Source: Paraphysomonas bandaiensis (Eukaryota; Chrysophyceae). Taken from it: a DNA stretch of 64,000 nucleotides. Each line of letters opens with the position of its first letter. The first letter of the stretch is position 1. This document shows, piece after piece, positions 1-11,314 of this stretch. Both the position numbers and the translations under genes were made by a program. The DNA lies in NCBI GenBank assembly GCA_965644295.1, contig CBFFRP010000532.1, positions 1 to 64,000 on the forward strand, written 5' to 3'. Under the pieces are notes generated by a model. It did not search any database, was not told the origin of the DNA, and was given only the letters and a program-made list of their open reading frames with translations.

Positions 1-511
1 TAGAGTAGCGTTGAACTGTAAACCCCTACATACAGCTGAATTATAAACTTTTAATTTAACTCTACAATTTGAAAATTACCTAACGGTTTTATGAATAAAA
101 CAATAACACCAAGGTAAATATAGTTTTAAGGGTACTTGTTTTACTTTAACAGAATAAAAGATGATAAAATATTTTTATAAATCTAATCTAATACGGGGCC
201 TGGTAACCGTAAATGGTAATGGCCATTATTATAATTGCCAGAACATTTTGCATTATTGCCATTATAATTACCGGGAACTGCACTACCATTAATGGCATCC
301 TATTAATGACATGTACTGCTATCTGCTATATACAGAACTGAGTGTATTAAGATAATATATAGTATCTCCTCTATACTCCAAAGAAAATTCAAACAATATT
401 AGACAACAATGTTCATGCAATTCTATTGGTACTTTGTGGCAACTTTGCTCATTATCTTCTCAATGCTATGAGTAAATAGTTTCCTGAGCAATATGCATAA
501 CAACGTAACTC

Positions 512-998
512 CCCTCAACAAAGTCGGACTTGCAACTTTTTCGTGGTGTTCTGGGGGATAAGTACCGGAGAGATTCTCTCTGGGAAACTAACATGAGCCG
601 CAAACATAGTCAGCAGATATTCTTCTGCCCACTCATAGCCGAATGCTTGTGTGGTACAAGAAAGGGACACCAATAAGTGTCACTTGTGTAGACGTCTTTG
701 GGCCCTGACGAATAAACAGGCATCCGGGACAGGGCCCACCTGAAGGGTAACCGGGGTATTGGGCTGTCTGCTGAAGTCAAGCATCCGAGATGTTCACCTT
801 AAGAACTCCGAGCGGAATTGGTCGCACCTTGGTGCTTGCGTCGACGCACAAGCAGCTTCCGTAGCGTTAAATAGTAGGATAAAAAAAGTGTGTACTGATT
901 AGTTACAGGTAGAGGTCTAACTAGTTTGTCTAGCATTCATCTAGCTACTAAGTTGGTGCAGGTTTTTAACGCCTATTGCTAATAATAAGACTTTCAAT
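512..998 (+). repeat. Dispersed repeat family A, copy 1 (retroposon-like)
   Basis: This ~487-bp element is closely similar to 47034-47544 and, reversed, to parts of 38390-38700 and 48300-48680. It is bounded by a perfect 15-bp direct repeat, ataacaacgtaactc, at 497-511 and 999-1013. It has no terminal inverted repeats. A long, variable target duplication without inverted ends points to target-primed retroposition (LINE- or SINE-like); the class is inferred. It sits inside the hAT element 194-1734, so it is younger than that insertion. Small indels break the reading frame that is open in other copies. Confidence 0.7.
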
Positions 999-1304
999 AT
1001 AACAACGTAACTCATATACCCAAACACTCTAAAAAGATCATTGAAAATATGCATATTTTACCTAGAAAACATTCATAAAAGTACTATTTTCCTCCAAACT
1101 TGAAAGAAGCTACAGTACACATCTAAACAAAGTTATTATACTCTATGTATTTATACCATATATTAAACAACGATAATGGCCAAAAAATGGATGGTAGTGT
1201 AATTTATAGTCTGGGTCTTCTTCCGAGTGGTTTTATAGAATCCTCTGTATCATTTTTTTCGTTATGCAACGATCTTCTTAAACAAGATATAAAGCGAGCT
1301 CGAC

Positions 1305-1544
1305 TTGGTACCTATTACCTATGAGTCCAACTACCGCTGCTTGCTTCATATTGAAGCACAATCTGATGTTGTTGAGAGGCTCTATTGTCGTGCAAAGTTG
1401 ATTATGACACCTGATCGTAGAAACATGAATCCATATCGTCTAGAATCGTTGCTATTCCTACGTGCCAATTACATTTTGTGGGATGCTTATACCCTCCATG
1501 AAGCCCTGCAAGATCCTGATGTGCCAGTGGAGAGCGAGAAGTAG
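1305..1544 (+). pseudogene. hAT transposase C-terminal dimerization remnant
   Basis: About 80 codons remain open. They contain a run resembling the hAT dimerization motif: S-D-V-V-E-R-L-Y-C-R-A, then R-R-N-M-N-P-Y-R-L-E-S-L-L-F-L. In intact hAT proteins this corresponds to the conserved S-x-x-x-E-R-x-F-S ... R-x-x-L-x-P-x-x-x-E-x-L-L-F-L near the C terminus. The DDE core and zinc finger are not found nearby. It lies inside the inverted-repeat-bounded element 194-1734, which supports the assignment. The first codon is not a real start. Confidence 0.65.
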
Positions 1545-1742
1545 TTACAATTCGTAGTTTGATATTTAACTAAAAATTAGTAATTAAGAGAGCACCACAT
1601 TATCTACTATGAACGGTATTATCTACTTTAAGTTAGGAGGTATTAATATTTGCCGGGACATTTTTCATTATCGCCATTATACCTGCCGGGAACTGGACTA
1701 CCATTAATGGGCCATTAATGGTTACCAGGCCTTGCTCTAATA

Positions 1743-3950
1743 GATTATGCTATTAGTCCAAATACTGTACTCAGGTTAATGGCGTTTCCACTCCAGAGAT
1801 GAATTTTAAGTTACAACGCCATGGTCGCCTGCTCCGTCTTTCTACGAAACAATATGGGACGGCATTATGGCTGATTCCTATCATGCTGTTGTTTTGCAGA
1901 AACTCGGAACAGGTGATGCTCTTGTTTCTGATAAAGCCTACTCTCTAAATGGATTAATCTCATTTCTAATAGCTTCTACCTGCAGATAAAATACCTGCGG
2001 CTAATATCCGAAAACAAAGATCTTCGGCTGAAGGTAGTAGCAATTAGAATAGAGATTTATGTAATGTACCGATATCCTGGAATTTTACAGTGAACACTGA
2101 AGAATTTCTAGATTAACTATATCCTTTGTGGTGGAGAATTGCATCAATCACATGCTAGTCATGATCCCTGCAGGCCATGTTATAAGCAGTGTCATTGGCA
2201 CCCACAAAGAGTTTAACACAATGAACATCAACCTCCACTACTTGTCCAGTCGCCAAATTTCTACCATCAATGTCAGTTTATTTTGAGAAAAGATCTTGAA
2301 AGGGATCACGTAATGATGACACATCTTGGGCTATACCTCAGCATCCTAATCGAACAATATAGATCACCTGCTTATATGTGTTCTTTTTTTCGAACGGCAT
2401 TCCTTCACTACCAACACTCGCTCCAGACGTTGTTGCTGATTAATGTGTGAAGCTTCCTGAGCTCACGAATGCTATCATTGAAACGACGCATCCGAGTCAG
2501 TGAATCCTCGGAAAGTGAATTGGTTTCCACATGACGGACGCTTGTCCTCCGACCAAAAAGTCAATTCGAACTGTGAGAAACCGGTCTCAGATGATACTCA
2601 GAGTTCAGAATATATTGTACAATGGGAATCTGTCTGGGATATTCGGACACAGTATTGTGTTCGCGATGTTCACTTGCATCATCCACGAGTTCACGTCAGT
2701 GACGAACTACTTCACAAATGATACATTCCGACCCATTCTCACGTATTTTTGCAATACTGAACGTATGTCACAGCTCCATGTATTCAGTGAATTGTTTGAA
2801 CAAGTCGGAAGTGATGTCAGGGCCTTGGTGAAATTACTCTGTCAGTATGACCATTTCACGATGACAATTTCAAAGGTGTGACTGCTTCTACTGGCTCCAA
2901 GAAAGCTAGCTTTGTAAAAAGTTCACTACAACATTGATATGCGTGTAGCCCTCTTCGCCACAAGGAGTAATCACAACAGCATCAATGGCGATGGCACTAC
3001 GAGCACCAGGAGGTTTGAGACTATGTACAATAGGAATACGCTCTTCCGACATTGCTAACGGGCTTTGATTTATGTTCGTCAATTAGAGAGGGCAAAGCTG
3101 CACGGGTACGCCTCAACAAATTCCACTTCGAGGCTGTGGAAAAATTCATCTCTAGTGTACGCATTTGTACTGTATTCAACTTCATTTCAAGTATTTACAC
3201 ATGCATCCCACTAGAACGCAATAGACAATCCCGAATCAGACCATGTGCATTTAGTTCTTCCGGATTAGCAGTTGTAGCACACCAAGTTACCTTTTCCCCA
3301 AATTTCATACATAGCTACTAGGTGGGGAGTTTAAACTAACAAGTCTTTGATATTTCTCAACACCTCTTCCACGTTCTGGTTCTAAAAGGATGTTCCCACA
3401 GCTCATGATAGTGAAAAATATGCCTCAGTCTAAGTTATGTATTCCGTCAATATGACAATTCTGCTAAAGTTCACTCGACTATATGCACGTGCACAGAAAT
3501 CAGATAGGATAAAATTTCTACAGCACGAAAACAAACATTCTAGTCAGAACGTGTGCAGCTTATAGCAAGCGTAGTAATGCGGTGGGGATTACGCGTCTTG
3601 ATATTTATCACTTGCAAGCATGAGGAGAATAGAGAAGCTCATCACACAACCGCTCCCAATACTATACGATTTAGCTGAGAGGCACCATAGTGCTCATGAC
3701 TGTGTTGCTCTTCTTCTCCCCTTCTATAACCTCATGGAGGGTTAATCGTCCTCCATCTGTAGTGTGGATGTGGTCTGGTTGTGAAGTGTGACGATTGATA
3801 GGGAGTGTTTGACAGTTCGCTCTACTCGTCTGACATATGAAGCACAGATCAGAGCGTTACCCACCAAGATATCCAGTCGTAGTACAATAAGAACCCCCCC
3901 CCCTGTTCAGTCCTGTATGCGCCACACTGTCACTTGAGATCTCATTAGCA
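1743..3950. other. Intergenic; decayed, unidentified coding-like sequence on minus strand
   Basis: There is no intact gene. On the minus strand, roughly from 2900 down to 2050, several short frames carry protein-like text broken by stops and frameshifts. Two examples are K-L-F-V-G-A-N-D-T-A-Y-N-M-A-C near 2170-2214 and a helix-like stretch around S-L-T-R-M-R-R-F-N-D near 2470-2500. This looks like a long-dead mobile-element or gene copy, but I cannot name the family. Plus-strand frames at 2500-2881 and 3052-3321 have no recognisable domain. A poly-C tract lies near 3894-3904. Confidence 0.4.
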
Positions 3951-4066
3951 GACATGTCATTGAATGAATCACTCATTGCGGCCTATGACGCCACATCGCG
4001 CATGTCACTCATGCAAACCGTGTCACTCTCTACTTCTAGACTTGTCCGCCTGCAATCCATATCACG

Positions 4067-4200
4067 AACTATCCGTTCCCAATATGTTCCGGCTACAAAC
4101 GGACGTAGGCAACGTTCAAACTATCCGTTCCTATGTTCCGGCTACAAACGGACGTAGGCCACGTACAAACTATCCGTTCCCAATATGTTCCGGCTACAAT
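4067..4200 (+). repeat. Tandem repeat, ~50-bp unit, about 2.7 copies
   Basis: Three successive units start at about 4067, 4118 and 4167. Each begins aactatccgttcc and continues through atgttccggctacaa; the first two also contain acggacgtagg. The array ends about 100 bp upstream of the start codon of the ZIP transporter gene (4299), so it lies in that gene's 5' region. Confidence 0.8.
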
Positions 4201-4298
4201 AATTGTAAGCTACAACAATGCTGAATTCAGAGAGTCGTGCAATCTGACATTCTCGCACAGTGTCTGCAGAGCATCGAGCTTTCTTAGGTCTCAACATC

Positions 4299-5606
4299 AT
4301 GGCGCATATTATAACTGCATTCGTGTGGTCATTCGTTATGATATTGACCTCCGTGACTGCGGGATTTGTAAGGTATAATGTTTTTTCAGGAAGTAGCGAT
4401 ATGCTGGCCTATCTCAACGCGGTTTCCACGGGGGTATTGCAGTTTATCTTTACTGTTTGTGTCTGATAGTTGCTCAGGTGATTTTGGCGGCAGCCTTTAC
4501 GCATTTATTACCAGATGCTATAAATAATTTGGAGATGTACACATATCCAGTAGCTTGCGCATCATCACTCTGTGGGTTTCTATTGCTTGTGATTGTTGAG
4601 ACACTTCTTACGTATAACACACTCGAAATTGAGCACAAGGTGAATGACAAATATATCAGTTCGTGTTTTTTGTTGTGTAATGTTGCGATTTCTAGGCTGC
4701 TGAGCACTCCCACAGTCGGCACGACTGCTCTATTCATAACGACGAGAAGGGTTCGTCCCCTGTCCACAGCTTTTTGAGTAACGGTGTTCCATCTAGTGCT
4801 TTTCCAAAGCTTCAGCCGCGACGTGCAGCAAGCGAGAACACTGCTTGTTATCGCCGTGTGAGACGTAATCGCTCCGCTGGTGACCTCTCTAGCCCTTCTT
4901 CGCAGCCTTTCAAATCGTATGGGGCAGTCGAGTTACTAACCCCTGTGGAATCACAGACAAGTGACACAACGACTATATTAGATTATGCTATACATTCTCA
5001 TAGTCATAGTCACTCTCATGCCCATGGGCACAATCATATCCACGCACAATCTCACGGAGGCAAAACCGGAGACGCTCCCGCCACCCATGCAGCGGTATAT
5101 ACATTCTGGCTCGCCCTTGTTATCCACTCCACCATGGAAGGGTTCGGAATAGGGGTAGCGGATACATTCATTGAACAGTCCACTCTAGTTGTAGCGATTT
5201 TGATTCATAAAGTTTTCGAATCTATTGCTTTAGCCGGACTGCTAATTGACTCCCACTTGCCTTACATATCGTCATTTCTTATGTTTGGGACATTCGTACT
5301 AGCTACACCTAGTGGAGCAGTAATATCCGCCGTTGTAGAGTCATACGTTGTGTCTGATGATGGAATAACCAGTAAAGTGGTGTCTGGAATAATTACAGGC
5401 CTTGCTTCTGGCTCCTTCATGTAAGCTGTCCTCGTCGATATGTTTAAATCTCTTGTCACGCTAATTTAATACTGAATGTGTCTAGGTATATAGGGACAAT
5501 GGAGATGCTTCCCCATATGTTGAGTACTTGCAGAAGCATGCTGGTGGGGATGACATTGTTTGTGCTGTCAGCTGCTATTATGGCTGCCCTAGCAGCTGTT
5601 GTATAG
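4299..5606 (+). CDS. ZIP-family metal (zinc/iron) transporter
   Basis: This is a predicted multi-pass transporter importing divalent metal into the cytosol. Exons are 4299-4433, 4478-4639, 4696-5420 and 5486-5606, giving 380 residues with introns of 44, 56 and 65 bp, all GT-AG. Joining exons 1 and 2 restores the ZIP motif S-T-G-V-I-L-A-A-A-F-T-H-L-L-P-D-A. A cytoplasmic loop near residues 200-225 is very rich in histidine (H-S-H-S-H-S-H-S-H-A-H-G-H), as expected between membrane segments 3 and 4. The metal-site helices follow: H-S-T-M-E-G-F-G-I-G near residue 242 and H-K-V-F-E-S-I-A-L near 270. The last exon supplies the final helix beginning Y-I-G-T-M-E-M-L-P. The start at 4299 is the first ATG in frame; a further upstream exon cannot be excluded. 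The substrate metal is inferred from family only. Confidence 0.88.
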
Positions 5607-7321
5607 TACCTGTGATAAAACACTCATATAGAACCAGTAGTAAAAGTGGAATTATAAAGTATAAAAACGGATATTAGCCTCAACCCGTTCACTGATATTT
5701 GTGCTAATGTGATCTAGCTCTGTCTCTAGGTTTTGGTATCATAAGATATATCTAGGCTTTGATATATATGATATATGGTAGTAATTTCAGTATAGTTCTT
5801 AGAAAAGAGAGGAACGGAATCATATATAATCTTTCATTGATGTTTCTTTCAACAGTGCGCTACGACACATATGTTCTATGATACATGTTCAATTATTGGG
5901 AATATAAAAATACAAGTGTAGTTCAATGAATATGACTTCCTTCTCTCTTTTCCCACTAATCATTGAGAAAACTATGAACTGAAATCCTTCGCAAGTGCAG
6001 AGAATATGTATCTCTACACTCTGTAATGTTTTCCACATATCGTGGCATTGATAAAGCTCAAAGAGGGTAAAAATATGTGAATGCTGCTATAAGAGTATAT
6101 ATTACAACTTACAACCGTAATCGTAATTCTCTCTCGGAGATTCTCGAACAGTTTAGTCTTCAATCTTTTTCCTTCATCACTTTTGGCCAGTAGCTATGAA
6201 TTATATGATAGCAGACTGCATGGATGAGAGTGTATACACAATAGATTTGTGTATACACCACAGTGGAGTATAACGTAAACAGATGGGCGTCTACAAAGAA
6301 CTGTGACTGTATGGGCGTTTCATTTCCGTAGATACTACACATGTACTTTGGAACAAATATCCCGTTGTATGGAGTAATTACTATACTGGAAAGGAAGGAA
6401 GGCCGACATTAGCGTTTCTAATAGGCGTATATATCAAACAAGCGACGTACGAATATTAGTCTCGCAGCCCACTTGGCATGGGCCGCAATAGGAGATTCAA
6501 TGCATTACAGACAGTACATATTTTCCCCGCCGACATAAGCGCTTGATGTACATATCCTCCAGTGCATCATCTTTGTTGGTGTACTCTTCAGTAAGCACCA
6601 AACTTCAGTGCGCAATCTTGACCTTTAGATGTGATTGGCTGCCTCGAGGCAGTGTTTGTACCACAACTTGCGAAGTACATGCCTGTGCAGGGGGGTGATG
6701 TCTCGCATTCCACTTGGTAAGGGCCGCCGTAGAGGATTCAATGCATTATTGACAGCGTCCGTGACAGTCTTTACTCGGTACTATATCAGGTTCCCCGTAT
6801 GTACCTGTCTGAGCCCCTCACTGAGTCCCGCTGTGCAAAGTTGTGAGCTCCTTGATGACTGACTCCTTGATGATCAGGGAAGGATTTCAGAATAGTCTCT
6901 CGATCCTCCTCCTTTTGAGCGTGTGCAATGAAAAGGTTCTCAATGCATCCGTTTGCTTTGAAGTGCAATACGTCTGCTTTTTGCAATATAAAATCCCTGA
7001 TATTTTGAGTATATGTTTGGGTTTTATCTCGTTGCTAGACTGTATCATGGTTCAGGAGCAGGTGATGAAGTGCACCAATAAAACAACTAAAAAGTATATT
7101 ATATCACTGCCATTGGTTAAAAACAACTCCCTTTCCAAGTTCCTCTTCAAGCAGCCACTGTACAGGAGCGAGCATCATATGACCAATAAGAAGAATGGGA
7201 GTGCTGTAGAAGTGAGTGATGGCTGCTTACATGTATGTATAAGTGTGTATCTCCTATAGATAAGAAATCTCCGCACTATTGTATATTCCCCTCATACGAA
7301 TTCGATAAGCACTGCGGATAA
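5607..7321. other. Intergenic; AT-rich, with one ~57-bp direct repeat
   Basis: No gene can be supported. A direct repeat of about 57 bp occurs at 6459-6515 and 6700-6757, sharing tctcgca, ccacttgg and gattcaatgcatta. A plus-strand frame at 6843-7259 (138 codons) ends just upstream of the AAA ATPase gene. It might be untranslated leader or an unrecognised first exon, but it has no domain and no splice join that I could defend. Confidence 0.4.
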
Positions 7322-9581
7322 ATGGACAATAAAGGAGAGGGCTATACTGTGTTTGTCGCACTACACGTGGTTGAACTCCTTCTGAAGGCCTTCCAGGAGC
7401 TGCTAAACGACCAGAGGATCTCCTGTCATAACATCATTCTTCAAACTACCAAACTAATTGATATATTACTCTCTACCTATGCCGACTCCGAAAGTCCGAT
7501 TCTCCCCATGCTTGGGACATTGTCGCAATCTCTGTCACAGCTAGTTATCATGCCGTTAAATAAAGAGAATGGTAGTGTACAGTCAATGTCATTGGATCGC
7601 CCGCCTGTTCAACCAGATACCGTTAGTCGGATAGCATTTGGTAGTATTATCGGAAGTGACGATGCTAAACAAGCATTATATGAAAATGTCGTCCTGCCCT
7701 TGTCACTTGATAAATGTGTGAGAGAAAAGATATTTCAGGGAATACGTTCCACTGCTGGCAATGTATTATTATATGGCCCGCCAGGTGTGGTAATTTATAT
7801 GAAGCAATGGTTATACATTTGCCTCACCGTGATTTACAGGTACTGGGAAAACATGTTTGGCTCAAGCTGCTGCATGTGAGTCGAATTCTGCTCTTTTTTC
7901 TGTCCGTCCGTCAGAGGTTTTAAGCAAGTTTCAAGGAGAAAGTGAAAGGTACATAGCGAGCTTGTTTCAAACAGCGAGAGAGGCTGATCGCGCGGTCTTA
8001 TTTTTTGATGGTGGGTAGATTCCTTCACGGTTGATAAACAACAAGCAGAGGAGCCTTTTAACTTGTATTATATGCTTATATAAATTCTGCATGAAACGTT
8101 TACTTTGTGTTACATCAGAGTTCGATTCTCTTGCAACATGTAGAGGATCGGGTGAGGACTCATCTCAGCACCGCAGACTACTGGCTGAGCTCCTCCTCCA
8201 ACTAACTCGCCACAAACAGATTAGCACAGCAGATAAAGATGCAGGTAGAAGAACTACACTGCATTGCAGATGTATGAATCACGATTGATCGTTTCAATAT
8301 TTTTTATAGTTGTAGTACTGTGTTGGTTATGATGCTCGGTTGTAATATATTTACTAAGTTTCTCATACTTTTCTCTAATATATTTATTCTGTCGTAAAGT
8401 CACATCATATACAGTTATTTGATTTTGATGTTCTATCCTAAGCGTATATACTGTCAGGTGCCGTCGTTGTTATTGCTGCGACCAATCGTCTTCAAGATCT
8501 TGACGAAGCTATTCTTAGAAGGTTTGATTGTAAGGTAGATACTGTATTTGAACGTAAATGATGAATATAAATATAAACTGTCACATAATAGTTACACACT
8601 ACGGCTATATAGTACGTGTAGTAGTAACGTGTAGTGCATGACACATTACTCTTTACTGACGTTTGTTGTATAAAGAAAAATCTCATATGGCGTTATAACC
8701 TAGGTTTATGTTGGCGCACCATGTGGTAATTATCGCCGTCAAATGGTTCTCTCCTTCTTAAGTGGCATATGGCATACCTTGACATCTTCGGACCTCACTT
8801 GTATATCCCAATATACTGATGGGTGGACAGGATCGGAGATACAGGTACACTTATCAATAAGTGCGATTCATTGGAACGTAGCATTTACATCCACGTCCGC
8901 AGCTGTGACAATGTTTTCTCTACTATTTGTATGATGTATAATTTCAAGCTCGTAGTGTGCTGTAAAACAAAGTTGACATATATATAAAGCTAACTGCTAT
9001 GTATTTTTGAGGACAGAGTCTCTGTCGAGAAGCAGGTATGAGCGTATATATACGCTAGAACTTACAGTGATGGATCTAGCTATGATTCCGGTTAGGGAAG
9101 AACTCCCGTTTAGACATTCGGTGTCAAAAGAGTATACAATACATTCGTATACTCGATGTCAAAGTACCTCAATATCTGGAGAAGGGATAAATATACGGGC
9201 TGTTTCTATCCATGACTTTGGTGAGTCAAACTTCTGTTTTCATACTTTTCTTTTTACTACAACTCGTGACTTCTATAGTCTTCCATATATCAGATATAAT
9301 GCCCAAACCATTTTTTGTGTAGATACGCTAGAACGTTGTTGCACTTGCGTTCTGTTTTCACCGTTGTCATTATGTCTTATATTAGCCAATTATCTTTTGC
9401 GTACGGAATGTGTATTGTATTAAATACATCATTCACGATGCACGTGTACACGAAGTTGCCTAAGATTAACCATCATGCAGAGTGTGCTAAAGCCATCTTG
9501 ATGCAACCACACTTGGTACTCACAGAGGAGCAGCCTGAAAATGAAGTTGGTCACTTCGCAAATGGAGATTCAACTCGATAG
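7322..9581 (+). CDS. AAA+ ATPase, katanin/spastin/VPS4 (meiotic) clade
   Basis: Eight exons encode 416 residues: 7322-7784, 7840-8010, 8119-8244, 8458-8534, 8704-8844, 9017-9035, 9068-9220 and 9481-9581. One ATPase domain is rebuilt across introns. Walker A G-P-P-G-T-G-K-T (residues ~152-159) is split by intron 1. Walker B V-L-F-F-D-E-F-D-S is split by intron 2. Sensor 1 is V-I-A-A-T-N-R and the arginine-finger region is A-I-L-R-R-F-D. The distal part reads W-T-G-S-E-I-Q then S-L-C-R-E-A, the usual S-G-x-D-I ... C-R-E-A of this clade. The N-terminal ~100 residues are helical and could be a MIT-like adaptor domain (inferred). Members remodel microtubules or ESCRT-III; which applies here cannot be told. 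Exon 6 is a 19-nt microexon and the next intron is only 32 bp. Confidence 0.87.
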
Positions 9582-10805
9582 GGAATAAATGCAGTACATT
9601 GGTAGCTTCTTTTGTGAAAAGTGATGCTCTAGTTTAATTACGGTATCGGATTTTTCTGTCGAAGCAATTGCTCGAGCAATTGTTTTACTTTTTACGATAT
9701 CGATTATCTATATTTAAAGATTTCAACCATACTTTTATATTAGAAAGTTATATGCTACAGCTGATTTGCTATACTATGAATCACTTATTATCATGTTGTC
9801 TACTGGATATTTGCTGTATATAACTCTAGCGTCATTGATCTTGAAGTGAATAAGCTCACAGAACTTCTTATGTCCGATGCCCAAGTGGTGGGGGAAGATG
9901 CTGCAGTTGTTGAATACTGTCATTTATTATGTTATCTAAGATGATCAACATTCAGATAGCTACTTCAGCAAATTCGTAGCATGATTTCGTCATGAATACA
10001 AACATTCAGACGACTTTTGGTGCATTCATCCTACAGTGTCAAAGTACAAGAACCTTTGTTTAGTTGTTTAGAGCATTCTAATTAACTTATTAGGGGTTAG
10101 GGGGACATTATACTAAACTTCTTGACAATTAAAAGTACGTCACGTTTTTTGAATTATAGCCGTTCCTTGAATATTGAATACAACAAGAGTGTTATACGTT
10201 TTGAGATAGTTTAGACTAACTGACATATATTAACTGCATTAGATAACATTGATTGTTGCAGGAAGAATACGAATTTAGTGAATCACGATGAGCGATGCGT
10301 ATTGATCACAATTTTAATAACTGATTATTGTGTAAGTTTCGGGTAGTAAAACTCCTCAAGAATTGAGCAAAGGTGTTTTCGCGAAAGCCGTTTTGCTTTC
10401 GTGAAAATACCCACCGTGCGTATACGGATGCGAGAAAAAGTGTCAGGTGTTTTTCGACACACCTCTCAAACTACGCACAATTCATCGTATACGACACCAA
10501 AACAGATAGTACCCTATTCAGAAGCCATGGGAATGAGTCGATGGTTTGCCTTTGTCTTAGTGCCTATGGGTGCTGCTGCCACTCACATGGTTCGAGGGCC
10601 CGGAGGACACAGACGACGTAATTGTCAGTGTGCATTGGATGAGATGGAAGCCATGTCAGAACCTCATTCTTTGCGATATAGCTTGCAATGCTACGTGAGA
10701 ATATCATAAATGTTGATGATAGTTCTGACTTGTGTGCAGTTTTAGCGGGTTACTTTGGTACTGATATGGAATACGATCTGCATTGGCAACACGCCAAATA
10801 TTCAT
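9582..10805. other. Intergenic; no supported gene
   Basis: AT-rich sequence with no domain-bearing reading frame. Two overlapping frames at 10373-10709 (about 82 and 102 codons) match nothing I recognise. They lie just upstream of a transposase remnant, so they may be part of a decayed element. Confidence 0.4.
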
Positions 10806-11060
10806 GAGGATGTCCAATTTCTCTAAGAGTCCGTCTGTCAGCAGCTTTGCGTTGGCTGGCTGGCGTGTCTTACTTAGATATATGGTTCGAGTTTGGTATG
10901 AATTATGATTCTATCTATCAACACGAGGGGGTTCTTCGGGGTATACTCAATGCTCTGGATGATATACGTGTCATTGGCTTTCCAAAACCATTTGAGGCAT
11001 TGTGTTGTTGCTGTGTGAGGATGGGTGTACTGTACTCGACAGTCTACATGTTTCGGGGTA
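10806..11060 (+). pseudogene. PIF/Harbinger-type transposase fragment
   Basis: A frame of about 80 codons contains A-L-R-W-L-A-G-V-S-Y-L-D-I-W, followed later by V-L-R-G-I-L-N-A-L-D-D and G-F-P-K-P-F-E-A-L. This order (L-R-W-L-A-G-G-S-Y-x-D, then the helix ending near F-P-x-x-x-x-x-L) is characteristic of the N-terminal helix-turn-helix part of PIF/Harbinger transposases. The DDE catalytic core is not found downstream. The start and end are approximate. Confidence 0.6.
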
Positions 11061-11149
11061 GTCAGGCCCTCAACAATTCGATATTGTTATGACTGCTTTG
11101 ATCTTGTTGTCATTGCCGGCTGAGATGGAGACCTCAAGATAGTGGCAAG

Positions 11150-11182
11150 TATACAGCAGGTATACAGTAGGTATACGTAGGT
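11150..11182. repeat. Short tandem repeat around gtatac
   Basis: Three near-identical units of about 12 bp containing caggtatac or aggtatac follow one another. The tract is minor and lies about 130 bp upstream of the RING-LON gene start. Confidence 0.6.
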
Positions 11183-11314
11183 TCTCTTGTCGACAGAGGT
11201 GCAGAACGATCGAGACATATGAAGAACACAGCCTCAAGTATGTATCATGATTGAACAGCTGATGGTATCAGTGCGTTTGTATTCCTCTAATCTGTAGGTG
11301 TTATCTGCACCTGT

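Larger units (their letters stand above)
194..1734 (+). mobile_element. hAT-type DNA transposon, degenerate, with nested insertion
   Basis: The ends are inverted repeats of about 15 bp: CGGGGCCTGGTAACC at 194 and, on the other strand at 1734, CAAGGCCTGGTAACC. Outside them lie 8-bp direct repeats, atctaata (186-193) and ctctaata (1735-1742), differing at one base. An 8-bp duplication and C-A-R-N-G-like termini are typical of hAT elements. The subterminal parts are AT-rich and partly palindromic (215-300 and 1660-1720 share a motif in the same orientation). A remnant of the hAT C-terminal dimerization region lies at 1305-1544. A shorter element (512-998) has inserted inside. The transposase is mostly gone, so this copy is non-autonomous. 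Confidence 0.7.

Noticed and set aside
4357-4381. A ~20-bp intron in exon 1 of the ZIP gene (gtaaggtataatg...ttttttcag)
   Set aside because: Signals are present, but the reading frame continues sensibly without it and the segment would be shorter than any other intron here.
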